DNA of 64,000 bases, from the NCBI RefSeq assembly GCF_003096355.1, contig NZ_QEKI01000011.1:30663-94662 (forward strand), in the 5' to 3' direction. Positions 1 to 9,485 of the stretch are shown in pieces. The DNA comes from Pontibacter virosus. GTDB taxonomy: Bacteria > Bacteroidota > Bacteroidia > Cytophagales > Hymenobacteraceae. The notes under the pieces were generated by a model that saw only the letters and a list, made by a program, of their open reading frames with translations, did not search any database and had not been told where the DNA came from. Position numbers and translations under genes: made by a program. Each line of letters opens with the position of its first letter. The first letter of the stretch is position 1.

Positions 1-338
1 GTGAGCTCGTGAGCCACCTCAACTTCCTGGCCACCAACAGCAACCTGCAGGTGCTCGACGGACAAATGGCCGTAGAGATCAAGGCGCAGGAAGTGAGCAA
101 GGGAAAGGCAACCAGTTACTGGCTCAACATGTACCCGCATGATTTTGTGCTGGCCATTGGCGATGACTGGGGCGACGAGGATATCTTCAAAGCCATGCCG
201 CGCGAGGCTTATACCGTGAAGATCGGAAACACGCACTCCGTGGCAAAGTATCACCTTGATAGCTGTGAAGAAGCCCGGAAACTGCTCTCCAGATTGGTGG
301 GGCTCAAGCAAAAAAAGCTACCGAAAGAATTGCTGTAA
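1..338 (+). CDS. Trehalose-6-phosphate phosphatase domain, 3' end of gene
   Basis: The reading frame is open to the left edge, so only about the last 110 residues of the gene are present. They match the C-terminal part of a HAD-type trehalose-6-phosphate phosphatase, most likely the second half of a bifunctional TPS/TPP protein. The motif AIGDDWGDEDIF supplies the acidic metal-binding residues of HAD motif IV, and a VSKGKA-like segment precedes it, as in OtsB-type caps. The enzyme would release free trehalose from trehalose-6-phosphate in the cytoplasm, usually for osmoprotection. The missing 5' part prevents deciding whether a synthase domain is fused. Confidence 0.85.
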   Translation, partial: ELVSHLNFLATNSNLQVLDGQMAVEIKAQEVSKGKATSYWLNMYPHDFVLAIGDDWGDEDIFKAMPREAYTVKIGNTHSVAKYHLDSCEEARKLLSRLVGLKQKKLPKELL

Positions 339-356
339 ATAGGTTTTAGTGAAACA

Positions 357-398
357 GAAAAGCCCCGGCTGTTGCATAACAGGTCGGGGCTTTTCGTT
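357..398 (+). terminator. Rho-independent terminator after the trehalose gene
   Basis: An 11-bp perfect inverted repeat (gaaaagccccg at 357-367, cggggcttttc at 385-395) encloses a 17-base loop and is followed by a T-rich tail. It can also act for the leftward gene ending at 418. Confidence 0.85.
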
Positions 399-417
399 TA
401 GGCGGTACCAGCTGAGC

Positions 418-618
418 TTAGCGTCTTTCTTCCGTTCTCTTGCTATACCTGCGGTAACTGTATACGAGTGATAGAAGCACCAGCACGTTGGCTACCAAAC
501 GCATGTATACATGCTGGTTCGGTACAGAAGTCAGCGAGTCGGAGAAATCAATGTTGGTGATGTTATAGATGATCAAGACGATCAACAGGATGATCAGAAC
601 AAGGGCGAATTTCTTCAT
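418..618 (-). CDS. Small membrane protein, unknown function
   Basis: A 66-residue protein beginning MKKFALVLIILLIVLIIY, with a hydrophobic segment at about residues 4-18 and a second at about 38-55, so probably two membrane spans with a basic C-terminal tail (YSYRRYSKRTEERR). I chose the ATG at 618; the frame remains open two codons upstream to a TTG. It lies 18 bases downstream of xseB on the same strand and may be cotranscribed with exonuclease VII, but nothing in it suggests a role in DNA repair. No family recognised. Confidence 0.6.
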   Translation of the reverse strand: MKKFALVLIILLIVLIIYNITNIDFSDSLTSVPNQHVYMRLVANVLVLLSLVYSYRRYSKRTEERR

Positions 619-636
619 GAGCAATTCGGCTATACA

Positions 637-903
637 TTACTGGAACAAAGTGCCACCGCTTGCGCCGCCTTTCTCAGACTTAGATACCGGCTCCTCGCAA
701 TTCTCCTCGTTGAACACCTGGTTGATGGCGTTCTCGGCATGGCGCAGTTTGTCTTTGCAGAATTTGATCAGCAGGGAAGAACGCTGCACTTTCTGGGTCA
801 GTTCGTCCACATCCACGGAGTCGCTTTCGATGGCCCGCAGGATTTCCTCAAGTTCCTGGGTGGCCTCGCGGTAGGTCATTTTGCTTATGTCTTTGTTATT
901 CAT
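637..903 (-). CDS. xseB: Exodeoxyribonuclease VII small subunit
   Basis: An 88-residue acidic helical protein. Residues about 10-65 (MTYREATQELEEILRAIES through LIKFCKDKLRHAE) match the two-helix hairpin of XseB, which packs along the long stalk of XseA to form the ExoVII holoenzyme that digests single-stranded DNA from both ends into short oligonucleotides. Its start codon overlaps the last codons of xseA by 8 bases, so translation is probably coupled and subunit ratio controlled that way. The C-terminal tail after residue 70 (Ser/Gly/Lys rich) is an extension without obvious function. Confidence 0.93.
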   Translation of the reverse strand: MNNKDISKMTYREATQELEEILRAIESDSVDVDELTQKVQRSSLLIKFCKDKLRHAENAINQVFNEENCEEPVSKSEKGGASGGTLFQ

Positions 904-2458
904 CTTTGTCTGTGTTTACAACTAAACTGTGCACCCTGCCGTCCTGCAGGCGCGTTTCAATCACATCTCCCTCTTTTACCTGCCCCATGTGCTTGATGAT
1001 CTTTCCGTTGATCAGCGTTAAGGTATAGCCGCGCAACAAAAGCTTTTCCGGGTCGTTGGCCTGGATGCGCATTTCGAGCATGTCAAGCTTGTGGCTGTCG
1101 GAGCTTAGTTTTTTCTGGGCACTGTACTGCAGGCGGTCACTGCATTTCACAAAGCTCAACTGACTACGCTTGTGCTTGTCCTTGGCCTCTGTCTCGATGC
1201 AGTGCACGAGTTTGTTCAGGTCCTGCTCCTTCATGTGCAGCCAGCGCTGGCCTATTCCCTCCACACAAACGGTCAGCTCGCTTAGTTCCCTGCCGCGCAG
1301 GTGCAACAGGTCTTTGGTATAAGCCTGCAGCAACCTTTCTGAGTTCAGAAGTCGGTGTTTCTGGGTTTCGAGGAAGCTTTTGGGCTTAAGGAGCAGACTC
1401 TTAGAAAAATGCTCCAGCTGCTCCCGGTTTTCCTGCAGAAAACTATTGGTTAAGTTCGCTATTTTCAGGCTCTGTCGCTCCAACTTGTCGGCTGTGAGAC
1501 GCAGCTGCTGACTGGCGAACATGTGAATACTGTCAAACAGTCCCTCTACCCCTGTTTCAAAAGCAAGCGCTTTATCCACCAGATAATTTGCCACAGCCGT
1601 CGGCGTCTTCTGGCGGGTATGGGCTACGAGGTCAGAGATACTTTCGTCGCGCTCATGGCCTATACCTGTTATAACGGGCAGCGGCGAATTGCCAATGGCA
1701 GCAGCTACCTTGTAATCGTCAAAGCAGCCCAGATCGGTCTGCGAACCGCCCCCACGAATGATCACAATGGCGTCGAACAAATGGCTATACCTAGCGATCA
1801 GGTCCATGGCTTTGGTAATGGAGGCGGGTGCCTCGTTCCCTTGAACAGTAGCTGGGAAAAGCCTCGTATCGAAAGTATAGCCGTAGCTATTGTTTTCGAG
1901 TTGGTGTATAAAATCCTGGTAGCCCGCCGCTGTCGCCGACGATACAATGGCCAGCCGCTGTGGCACCAGTGGAATTTCCAGCTCTTTGTTGGCTGTGAGC
2001 AATCCCTCGGTTTCCAGTCGCTTCAGGGTTTCCTGTCGCTGTCTGGCCAGATCACCAATGGTATAGTTGGCGTCGATGTTGACAATGTCGAGGCTAAGGC
2101 CATAGAGTTCGTGAAAACGCACCTGCGCCTGAAAGAGAATCTTGAGTCCGGCCTTGAGTGGCTGCCCTGTTTTCTCCTCAAAATACCGCCCCAGCATTTG
2201 AAAACGGCTGCTCCAGATCGTTGCTCGGGCCTGCGCTTGTATCGCGCCGCGCGGATTGTCGCCTTTATCGACCAGGTTGAGGTAGCAGTGCCCTTTGCGG
2301 CGATCCGGCGTCACCTGCGAGATCTCCGCCACCACCCAGTAGCTCTCCGGAAACGCCATTTCCAGCTCTTCGCGTATCTGCTGGTGCAGTTCGAAGAGCG
2401 AAAGCGGAGCATGAAACTCCTGGGTTACGGTAGTCTGGCTGAAATAAAACTGGGCCAT
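896..2458 (-). CDS. xseA: Exodeoxyribonuclease VII large subunit
   Basis: A 520-residue protein of the XseA family. Residues about 20-130 form the N-terminal OB-fold (tRNA_anti-like) that binds single-stranded DNA. The catalytic core follows, with IIRGGGSQTDL at 233-243 and TGIGHERDESISDLVAH at 264-280, then TPTAVANYL, the most conserved parts of the family. Residues about 300-470 are the long helical stalk that takes XseB. The enzyme acts in mismatch and damage repair in the cytoplasm. Normal length for Bacteroidetes. A possible -7 box (TATCTTCG on the minus strand, 2482-2489) lies 23 bases upstream of the ATG. Confidence 0.95.
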   Translation of the reverse strand: MAQFYFSQTTVTQEFHAPLSLFELHQQIREELEMAFPESYWVVAEISQVTPDRRKGHCYLNLVDKGDNPRGAIQAQARATIWSSRFQMLGRYFEEKTGQPLKAGLKILFQAQVRFHELYGLSLDIVNIDANYTIGDLARQRQETLKRLETEGLLTANKELEIPLVPQRLAIVSSATAAGYQDFIHQLENNSYGYTFDTRLFPATVQGNEAPASITKAMDLIARYSHLFDAIVIIRGGGSQTDLGCFDDYKVAAAIGNSPLPVITGIGHERDESISDLVAHTRQKTPTAVANYLVDKALAFETGVEGLFDSIHMFASQQLRLTADKLERQSLKIANLTNSFLQENREQLEHFSKSLLLKPKSFLETQKHRLLNSERLLQAYTKDLLHLRGRELSELTVCVEGIGQRWLHMKEQDLNKLVHCIETEAKDKHKRSQLSFVKCSDRLQYSAQKKLSSDSHKLDMLEMRIQANDPEKLLLRGYTLTLINGKIIKHMGQVKEGDVIETRLQDGRVHSLVVNTDKDE

Positions 2459-2481
2459 GGGTAGGGTGAAGGATCTAAACC

Positions 2482-2489
2482 CGAAGATA
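2482..2489 (-). promoter_or_regulatory. Possible -7 box for xseA-xseB
   Basis: TATCTTCG on the minus strand fits the Bacteroidetes TAnnTTTG-type -7 element, 23 bases before the xseA start. No clear -33 TTG is seen at the usual 19-base spacing, so this is tentative. Confidence 0.4.
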
Positions 2490-2529
2490 GGGGTTTTAGG
2501 GGAATTCTTTTTAAAGCGTTATGGGATTT

Positions 2530-3550
2530 TGTTCTTTAACAGATATTGGTTTAGCGGCGCATGGGCTTTGTTTTTTAATAGCTGAATGGGTAGGTACTGG
2601 TCTTTCAAGTATAACTACTTGTTTTGTTTCATAGCTCGGCTTGGCCAGCCGGGCGACTTTTTCGCCTGTGCGGCGGGCACCTACTTTTTTCCTTGATGAA
2701 AAGAAAGAGGGCCTCTACCCCCAGTAGGCAAAAAAATCAAGACTATCCAAATCGAGGGCCCCTACCCCCACTCGCTGAACGCTCTTGACAGGGGGACCCC
2801 TTCACCCCCAACAGTAGAGCGCCGTTTTGTGCACTTGGCTAGAGCGATCTGCTTCGTAGCCCAAGGGGCAAGGATGCCTTGCTATAACTGATAGTGGTGT
2901 GTGGCAGAAAATATAGCACTTATACCTGTAGATTGAGATTGGTAGATATTGCCTCGGTACGGGCAGGTTCGTTTCATTCCACCTCTTTTGTTATCCTGTA
3001 AGAATCTTGGTAAAGAGGGCCCCTACCCCCGCAACTAGGATCGACTTAACCTCCCGGGGGTAGGGGCCGTCTATTTCAACCAAGTCTCTTAACAAAATGA
3101 CAGTAAGATTTTTGCCTGTCTTCGTAGAATGAAGCAGCCTGCTTAGAAGTGAGGGGTAGGGGTTGGTATAATCGTTTACAGGTATACAGAAGTAATGAGG
3201 CTTATACCTACCAACTGGCAGTGGCGAAAGCTCCCCTCCTTGGATAAGGAGGGGCAAGGGTGATTGGACCCGGTGTAGCAAAAGAATTGCTGCAGAGACA
3301 AAGCCTATACCTAAGGGTCGGGAAGTACCAGAAATTCCCCTCTGGAGGTAGAGGCCCTCTATTAAGAGAGGGACAGGGGTATATTATAGCAACCGCTTAA
3401 CCTCCCTTCAACTAAGATCCCTTCAGGATGACAGATCGGAAAGCAGCAGCGGAAAAGTCCCGCTTCGAAGTTGAATATCCAGGACTTGTTTCGGGAGAGG
3501 CAGGAAGATGACAATCATGCACAAGAATCTTTAACAACCCAAAATCCAAC
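2530..3550. repeat. Repeat-rich 1.1 kb spacer without a credible gene
   Basis: No frame here looks like a real protein. The spacer carries a recurring element of the form GAGGGCCCCTACCCCC: at 2707-2722 (one mismatch), 2754-2769, 3015-3030, and in reverse orientation at 3056-3068; the last two form a 13-bp inverted repeat. Further related C-rich or G-rich tracts lie at 2791-2815, 3150-3165, 3229-3260 (ctcctt-ggat-aaggag) and 3335-3385. The mixture resembles degenerate intergenic repeat families common in Bacteroidetes. It separates xseA from the regulator gene. Confidence 0.6.
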
Positions 3551-3551
3551 C

Positions 3552-5033
3552 CTACCCCTTCAACTGATCCAGCGTCTGCATCACCTTCTCCTGCCATAGC
3601 TGCTTCTCTAAAATCACGGGGGGGGCGACGCGTTCGAGGCAGTCGAGGGCGGGACAGCGTTCGCAGGTTTCGTTGACGTAGCGGTGCACAATGGCCGGGT
3701 CGTCGAGGAAGCGGACTTTGCGGCGCAGGTTCTCATTGAGCAGCATGCCAATGCTGATCGTGCCGGTCAGGCTTTCAGTTGGCTGCGCCAGTGCCAGCAC
3801 CAGGTACTCATTGGTTGAGTTGATATATGAGGAGCGCTGTATGCCTACCAGTGGCCGCTCAAGTTGACCCATCAGTTTCTGCCTCTCCATGTCCTCGAAG
3901 AGCGTGAGCGAGATCCAGCGGCGGCAATAGTGCTCGTTCAGGAAGGAGGCGTGTGGGTTGTGCAGTCCCGACAGGTGGAGCTCTTTGGTAAGAGAAAAGT
4001 GGTCTGAGGCCGCATCATGGTGGAAGCGCAGGAAAAAAAGCTGTTTGATGCTGAAGAAGCGGGGCAGCAACGAAGTCAGGCGGTGCAGCAACGTCTCGGG
4101 AGAGGTGTTGTAGCTCTCCATGAGCTGCAGCAGCAAATTTGGCTGCCAGGTCGGTTGTGCGAAAAATGTCTGCATGTCCTGCACCAGTCGGTCGCGGTTG
4201 AGCAGGAGGGCACCAGCGAAGTAAGAGGCCTTGAAGTTGTTGAGAACCTCTTCAAACGACCCCACTTTCACCCAGGTGGAGGTATGGGGGCGTGGTTGCA
4301 ACTGCAATACCTCAAAACCAATCTCGCGTGCTACTGCAAACGTACGCTGCTGCTCTGTCAGGTTAGGGTTGAGCAAAAGCAGAGGTGTCGCACCTGGTTT
4401 GTGAATGGAGCGAAGCGGAGCTAGCTCAGGGTACTGCTCAAAAGCCTCCGTTGCAATTTTTATGTTAAATGAGTTTTCCAGTATACCTGCCAATTGCTCA
4501 AAGCCAGGGGTAGCCTCCGCGCTGATGCCGTGAGTTTCCATAAATCGCTCTACTTCCAGTTCTAAATCCTCGAAGTAGTTGTCGTGCAGTTCCTGGTATG
4601 AGCGGAGGGCGGAGAAGTAAAACTGCTCTACCCGAAGGTCAAAGGCGCGCGAGATCTCAAGCAAAGTGTTCACAAAAGCACTTAGCTTGGCCGGGGCTGT
4701 GGCAAACAGGTCCAGTAACCGACTAACATCCAGCCCGAAATGCTCGAGCGGCAACTCCGACAGAATGTTCGATTGCAGGAGTTCGCCTACAGGCTGTAGG
4801 CGCTTGCTCAATTGCAACGACACCAGGTAATCGTATGTCACGCCCAGTTCATCGGCTATTATCGCAATTTTGCTGGGTTTGGGGTGCTTCTTTCCCTTTT
4901 CTATCTCGTTGAGGTACGACACCGATATCCCTGTGCTTATAGCCAAGTCTGTCAGCGATATATTCTTTTCTGATCTTAACTGTTTGATTTTCAGACCGAG
5001 TATAAGCCTGATAACATCTTCTTGTAGCCTCAT
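3552..5033 (-). CDS. XRE-family regulator, RamB/ScfR-like, probable controller of the glyoxylate shunt
   Basis: A 493-residue protein. Residues about 10-70 form a helix-turn-helix of the XRE type ([21 protein letters not shown]). The middle (about 180-300) aligns with the IrrE/ImmA-like domain, but where a zinc HExxH would lie the sequence reads [11 protein letters not shown] (232-242), so the metallopeptidase site is lost. Three cysteines near the C-terminus (C457, C460, C465 in CERCPALDC) match the conserved cluster of short-chain-fatty-acid regulators. RamB and ScfR members sense acyl-CoA status and control isocitrate lyase and related genes. Here the gene is divergent from aceB, which supports the same role by inference. 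Confidence 0.85.
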   Translation of the reverse strand: MRLQEDVIRLILGLKIKQLRSEKNISLTDLAISTGISVSYLNEIEKGKKHPKPSKIAIIADELGVTYDYLVSLQLSKRLQPVGELLQSNILSELPLEHFGLDVSRLLDLFATAPAKLSAFVNTLLEISRAFDLRVEQFYFSALRSYQELHDNYFEDLELEVERFMETHGISAEATPGFEQLAGILENSFNIKIATEAFEQYPELAPLRSIHKPGATPLLLLNPNLTEQQRTFAVAREIGFEVLQLQPRPHTSTWVKVGSFEEVLNNFKASYFAGALLLNRDRLVQDMQTFFAQPTWQPNLLLQLMESYNTSPETLLHRLTSLLPRFFSIKQLFFLRFHHDAASDHFSLTKELHLSGLHNPHASFLNEHYCRRWISLTLFEDMERQKLMGQLERPLVGIQRSSYINSTNEYLVLALAQPTESLTGTISIGMLLNENLRRKVRFLDDPAIVHRYVNETCERCPALDCLERVAPPVILEKQLWQEKVMQTLDQLKG

Positions 5034-5072
5034 TCAAAAATAATTTCACTGTGCTAATGCTAATAAACGGGC

Positions 5073-5126
5073 TTTTGCGATTATTTCCTAAAAACGTAAA
5101 AAATATTATTAGCGAAAATTCGCCAA
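5073..5126. promoter_or_regulatory. Candidate operator between the RamB-like regulator and aceB
   Basis: An imperfect palindrome TTAGCGAA-AA-TTCGCCAA (5109-5126; 7 of 8 positions pair) and a related single site TTTTGCGA (5073-5080) lie in the 152-bp divergent spacer. The A/T-flanked GCGAA or TGCGA core resembles the TTTGCAAA-type sites bound by RamB. Position and symmetry suggest it is where the regulator at 3552-5033 acts on itself and on aceB. This is inference from sequence only. Confidence 0.5.
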
Positions 5127-5185
5127 AAATTAAATGTTCGCGTATAGATGATAAAATTACAATCCGTCACCTCACGTTTATAGAT

Positions 5186-6778
5186 ATGTTAGTAGAGAGC
5201 ACAGCCCAGGTAAAAGGAATGCCTGTGAAAGGTATAGAGCAAATATTAACACCGGAAGCCCTCGAGTTTTTGGAAACACTGCACGATCGTTTCGAAAAAA
5301 GAAGAGAAGAGCTTTTGAAAGCCAGATCAGAGCGACAGCAGCGCATTGATGCCGGCGAGCGCCCCGGTTTTCTGGAGGAGACCAAAGCAATCAGAGAGGG
5401 GAATTGGAAAGTGGGCGCTATGCCTGACGACCTGCAAATGCGGCGCGTGGAAATCACAGGGCCGGTGGACCGCAAAATGGTGATCAACGCGCTCAACTCC
5501 GGGGCTGATGTGTTTATGGCTGACTTTGAGGACGCCAACTCGCCTATCTGGGAGAACGTTGTGCAGGGGCAGATCAACCTATACGATGCCGTGCGTCGCA
5601 CTATCACCTACCAAAATGGCAAGGTATACCAACTGAAAGAGGAGGTGGCTTTGCTGAAAGTGCGCCCACGCGGCTGGCACTTGACTGAAAAGCATTTGGT
5701 GATAGGAGGCAAGCCTGTCTCAGCTGCTTTGTTTGACTTCGGGCTTTACTTCTTCCATAACGCTAAAGAATTGATTGCCCGCGGTACAGGACCTTACTTC
5801 TACCTGCCTAAACTGGAGAGCCATCTGGAGGCCCGCTTGTGGAATGATGTGTTCGTAGCATCGCAGGAGGCTCTGGCTATACCTGTCGGCACCATCAAAG
5901 TGACGGTACTGATTGAAACCATTCTGGCTGCTTTTGAGATGGACGAAATTCTGTATGAACTGCGCGAGCATATTGTGGGTCTCAACGCCGGCCGCTGGGA
6001 TTACATCTTCAGCGCCATCAAGAAGTTCCGCAACCAGCCGGAAGTGATCTTTCCAGACCGCACCGCCATTACCATGCAGGTGCCTTTTATGAAAACTTAT
6101 ACCGATCTGCTCGTGCAAACCTGTCACAAACGCGGCGCCCATGCCATGGGCGGTATGGCGGCCTTCATCCCGAATCGACACGATCCAGCCGTAAACAAGA
6201 CTGCCTTTGAGAAAGTGAAAGCCGACAAGGACTTTGAAGCGAAGAATGGTTTTGACGGTACCTGGGTGGCACACCCGGATCTTATACCTGTTGCCCGTGA
6301 AGCTTTCGATAAAGTACTGGGCGATAAACCGCACCAGAAGGAAGTGCTACGAGAAGAGGTGAACGTAAAAGCTTATGACCTGCTCAACTTCAACATAGAA
6401 GGAGGCAAGATCACAGAGGCCGGGCTGCGACTTAACATCAACGTAGGCATCCTTTACATCGGCAACTGGCTCTGCGGTACCGGTGCGGCCGCCATCCACA
6501 ACCTGATGGAGGACGCCGCCACCGCCGAAATCTCCCGGGCACAGGTATGGCAGTGGCTTCACCAAAAAGACACCCGCACTGCCGAAGGCGAGCCGATCAC
6601 GGAGGAACGCGTGCTACAACTTATCAAAGAAGAGACCGACCATATCAAAGAAGAAGTTGGGCTGGCTATGTTCAAAAACTGCCATTTCGAACGTGCCTCA
6701 CAACTCTTCTCCGAGCTCGTGCTCTCTACCTGTTTCGTTGATTTCCTGACACTCCCGGCTTATAAGTACATAGTGTAG
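5186..6778 (+). CDS. aceB: Malate synthase A
   Basis: A 530-residue malate synthase, the usual length for form A. It joins glyoxylate and acetyl-CoA to make malate in the glyoxylate shunt. Conserved parts include [30 protein letters not shown] (catalytic Arg region), [16 protein letters not shown] and the C-terminal [27 protein letters not shown] with the catalytic acid. The frame is open upstream to 5051, but I place the start at the ATG at 5186 because the extra 45 residues are low-complexity and overlap the divergent control region. Followed by aceA after 208 bases. Confidence 0.95.
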   Translation: MLVESTAQVKGMPVKGIEQILTPEALEFLETLHDRFEKRREELLKARSERQQRIDAGERPGFLEETKAIREGNWKVGAMPDDLQMRRVEITGPVDRKMVINALNSGADVFMADFEDANSPIWENVVQGQINLYDAVRRTITYQNGKVYQLKEEVALLKVRPRGWHLTEKHLVIGGKPVSAALFDFGLYFFHNAKELIARGTGPYFYLPKLESHLEARLWNDVFVASQEALAIPVGTIKVTVLIETILAAFEMDEILYELREHIVGLNAGRWDYIFSAIKKFRNQPEVIFPDRTAITMQVPFMKTYTDLLVQTCHKRGAHAMGGMAAFIPNRHDPAVNKTAFEKVKADKDFEAKNGFDGTWVAHPDLIPVAREAFDKVLGDKPHQKEVLREEVNVKAYDLLNFNIEGGKITEAGLRLNINVGILYIGNWLCGTGAAAIHNLMEDAATAEISRAQVWQWLHQKDTRTAEGEPITEERVLQLIKEETDHIKEEVGLAMFKNCHFERASQLFSELVLSTCFVDFLTLPAYKYIV

Positions 6779-6938
6779 AGTTTAGGAGTTGGGGAGTTTA
6801 AGAGTTGAGGATGTAAGAGTTTATGGAATAAGAAAAAGTACGCAAAAACTGATTCTCTTTTCAACCCTAATTAACCCAGGACTTGTGACTTCTATACTTT
6901 CTAATTTCTACTTCTCAAACTCCCCAACTCCTAAACTC
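6778..6938. repeat. 22-bp perfect inverted repeat between aceB and aceA
   Basis: Positions 6778-6799 (gagtttaggagttgggg...) and 6917-6938 are exact reverse complements of 22 bases, separated by 117 bases. Further AACTCC/GGAGTT copies cluster on both sides up to 6979. In mRNA this would fold into a long stem that could stop or slow transcription between the two genes or stabilise one of the mRNA parts. It may also be a member of a dispersed repeat family. Confidence 0.75.
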
Positions 6939-6986
6939 ATTTAACTCCCAAATTCAAACCTCTCAAACTCCAAAACTCCAATAATT

Positions 6987-8267
6987 ATGTCAAAGACCGA
7001 AAGAATTCAGGCTATCCAGCAGGACTGGCTGGTGAACCCACGTTGGACAGGTATAAAAAGACCGTATACCGCCGACGAAGTTGTAAAACTGCAGGGCTCC
7101 GTTAAAATTGAATATTCCCTGGCCCGCAACGGGGCGGAGAAACTGTGGAACAAGCTGCATACCGAAGAATATGTGGTCGGATTGGGCGCGATGACGGGTA
7201 ATCAGGCGGTGCAGGAGGTGCAGGCGGGACTTAACGCCATCTACCTAAGCGGCTGGCAGGTTGCCGCCGATGCCAACCTGGCCGGACACATGTACCCCGA
7301 TCAAAGCCTGTACCCGGCAGACAGCGTGCCGAATGTGATCAAGAAGATCAACAACGCCCTGCTGCGTGCCGACCAGATTCAAAGCGTGACCGGCGATGGT
7401 GAAATTGACTGGCTGGTGCCGATCGTGGCTGATGCAGAAGCTGGCTTCGGGGGCAACCTGAATGCTTTTGAATTGATGAAAATGATGATCGAAGCCGGTG
7501 CTGCCGGGGTGCATTTCGAGGACCAATTGTCGAGTGCCAAAAAGTGCGGGCACCTGGGTGGCAAGGTGCTGGTGCCAACGCAAGAGGCCATTAACAAGTT
7601 GGTCGCTGCGCGACTCGCAGCCGATGTGATGGGGGTGCCTACTTTGCTGGTGGCCCGCACCGACGCCGATGCCGCCAACCTGATCACGAGCGATATTGAT
7701 CCGCGTGACCATGAATTCATCATACCTGGTGAGCGCACCAGCGAGGGCTTTTACCGCGTGAATTGTGGGATCGAGCAAGGTATAGCCCGTGGCCTGGCCT
7801 ATGCTCCTTATGCCGACCTGATCTGGATGGAAACGTCTACCCCAGACCTGGAGCAGGCCCGTAGATTTGCAGAAGCCATTCATACAGAATTTCCGGGCAA
7901 GCTACTGGCTTATAACTGCTCGCCATCCTTTAACTGGGCTGCCAAATTAAGTGTGGAAGAAATGGAAACGTTCCGGGAAGAATTAGCGAAGATGGGCTAC
8001 AAATTCCAGTTCATCACACTGGCCGGCTTCCATGCGCTCAACACGAGCATGTTCGAGTTAGCAAAGGCTTACAAAGCACGTGGCATGGCCGGTTACTCTG
8101 AGTTGCAGGAACGTGAGTTCGGCCTGGCGAAAGAAGGCTTCAAAGCGGTGAAGCACCAGTCTTTTGTCGGAACCGCTTATTTCGATGCCATCCAGAACAC
8201 CGTTACATCCGGCACCGCCTCTACGGCTGCGCTGGTAGGCTCTACGGAAGAAGAACAGTTTCATTAA
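6987..8267 (+). CDS. aceA: Isocitrate lyase
   Basis: A 426-residue isocitrate lyase, splitting isocitrate into glyoxylate and succinate. The catalytic loop KKCGHLGGK is at 185-193 with nucleophile-side C187. DAEAGFGG (149-156) and HFEDQ supply the Mg2+-binding acids, and YNCSPSFNW is the conserved C-terminal active-site lid region. Together with aceB it lets the cell grow on acetate, fatty acids or ethanol; the nearby aldehyde dehydrogenases may feed acetate into it. Probably under the same regulator as aceB, although a long stem-loop lies between. Confidence 0.96.
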   Translation: MSKTERIQAIQQDWLVNPRWTGIKRPYTADEVVKLQGSVKIEYSLARNGAEKLWNKLHTEEYVVGLGAMTGNQAVQEVQAGLNAIYLSGWQVAADANLAGHMYPDQSLYPADSVPNVIKKINNALLRADQIQSVTGDGEIDWLVPIVADAEAGFGGNLNAFELMKMMIEAGAAGVHFEDQLSSAKKCGHLGGKVLVPTQEAINKLVAARLAADVMGVPTLLVARTDADAANLITSDIDPRDHEFIIPGERTSEGFYRVNCGIEQGIARGLAYAPYADLIWMETSTPDLEQARRFAEAIHTEFPGKLLAYNCSPSFNWAAKLSVEEMETFREELAKMGYKFQFITLAGFHALNTSMFELAKAYKARGMAGYSELQEREFGLAKEGFKAVKHQSFVGTAYFDAIQNTVTSGTASTAALVGSTEEEQFH

Positions 8268-8284
8268 GCATGACTGCATAAAAG

Positions 8285-8327
8285 GAAAGCTCCCCTCTGT
8301 CTTGGCGATGGCGGGGAGCTTTCTTTA
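8285..8327. terminator. Terminator between aceA and the CBS-domain protein
   Basis: gaaagctcccc (8285-8295) pairs with ggggagctttc (8313-8323), an 11-bp stem with T-rich flank on the plus strand. It lies between convergent genes and probably serves both. Confidence 0.85.
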
Positions 8328-8355
8328 TGGTGTCTTAAATGATTTAAACAATTGC

Positions 8356-9405
8356 CTATTCTGTTTTGAACCCGATGCCTTTGGCTCTTTTTGCCCAGTT
8401 GTCACGCGCCCATTTCTGCATATCCTCCACGTTGTCCATCTCGTCCATAATCTCCATGCCCAGCAGCGTTTCAATGATGTCCTCCATGGTCACGATTCCG
8501 GCCGTGCCACCGTACTCGTCCACTACCAGCGCGATGTGGTTTTGGTCTTTGAGCAGTCGACTGAAGAGCTCAGGTATAGGCATGTATTCGGTTACTACCT
8601 CAATATCACGCTTAATGCTTTTCAAGGGTAGGTTCCCCTGGTTGTCAATCAGTTTGGAAAGCACTTCGTCTTTCAGCACATAGCCATGTATATCGTCCAG
8701 ACTGTTCTGGTAAACCGGGATGCGGGAAAAGCGAAGGGTCTTGGCTTGCTTGAAAAAATCGACAATCAGCATGTCTTCCTGCGCACCGTAAATAACCGTT
8801 CTAGGTGTCATCACGTGGCGCACCAGAATCTGATTAAAGCGCAGTACGTTGCGCAGTATCTGGGACTCGCTTCTCTTAAAAATGCCCTCTTTTATACCTA
8901 TTTCCGCCATGGCCGTGAAGTCGGCACGGCTCAGCACACTTTTGTCTTTGTCACGCTTCAGGCGCTTGGTAATGAACTGAGACAGTATGATGAGCGGATA
9001 CAAAGGAGAGTAGATCATGATGCGCAGCGTCCTCACTGTGAAGGGCGTCAATTGCCTCCAGTAGTTGGCACCCAGTGTTTTAGGTATAATCTCGGAGAGG
9101 ATCAGGATGATGATCGTGAGGATGGCAGAGATAAGGGAGAGGTACTCTTCGCCCCAAATGATCTGGGCCTGAGCACCCACACCAGCCGCCCCGATGGTGT
9201 GCGCAAAGGTGTTCACCGTCAGGATGGCAGCCAACGGACGGTCTATATTGTCTTTAAATTCCTCAAGGTGCTTGCCTACGGTAGGGTTTTCCTGTGAGGT
9301 GATGCTTACGTGCGAGGGCGTTATGCTAAGCAAAGCTGCTTCGAGCAGAGAGCATAAAAATGAAAATACAAGTGAAATAGTAAGGTATAGGAATAGTAAA
9401 CCCAT
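8356..9405 (-). CDS. CNNM/HlyC-type membrane protein with paired CBS domains
   Basis: A 349-residue protein. Residues 1-150 hold about four hydrophobic segments of the CNNM (DUF21) domain, with SEIIPKTLGA the hallmark motif. Two CBS domains follow (about 195-320; HVMTPRTVIYGAQ, RFSRIPVYQ, ALVVDEYGGTAGIVTMEDIIETLLG). Such proteins sit in the inner membrane and act in Mg2+ or Co2+ efflux or homeostasis, with CBS domains sensing Mg-ATP. The C-terminal CorC_HlyC domain found in longer relatives is absent; the protein ends shortly after the second CBS domain. Stands alone between a terminator and a spacer. Confidence 0.87.
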   Translation of the reverse strand: MGLLFLYLTISLVFSFLCSLLEAALLSITPSHVSITSQENPTVGKHLEEFKDNIDRPLAAILTVNTFAHTIGAAGVGAQAQIIWGEEYLSLISAILTIIILILSEIIPKTLGANYWRQLTPFTVRTLRIMIYSPLYPLIILSQFITKRLKRDKDKSVLSRADFTAMAEIGIKEGIFKRSESQILRNVLRFNQILVRHVMTPRTVIYGAQEDMLIVDFFKQAKTLRFSRIPVYQNSLDDIHGYVLKDEVLSKLIDNQGNLPLKSIKRDIEVVTEYMPIPELFSRLLKDQNHIALVVDEYGGTAGIVTMEDIIETLLGMEIMDEMDNVEDMQKWARDNWAKRAKGIGFKTE

Positions 9406-9485
9406 GTAGGTAGATACGGTTATGGTTAGTCTATGACAATCCTAATCCAGAGACGTCAAAGATTAAGGGATCAAAGATACTGAAA

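Noticed and set aside
1523..2464. 313-codon open frame on the plus strand
   Set aside because: It runs opposite to xseA, whose motifs are convincing; its translation has no protein-like pattern.
2991..3281. 96-codon frame on the minus strand in the repeat spacer
   Set aside because: It crosses the C-rich repeats and contains phrases (SPLPLLIQGGE) that are translations of intergenic repeats.
3412..3597. 61-codon frame overlapping the regulator end
   Set aside because: Overlaps the real gene end and repeats; no conserved features.
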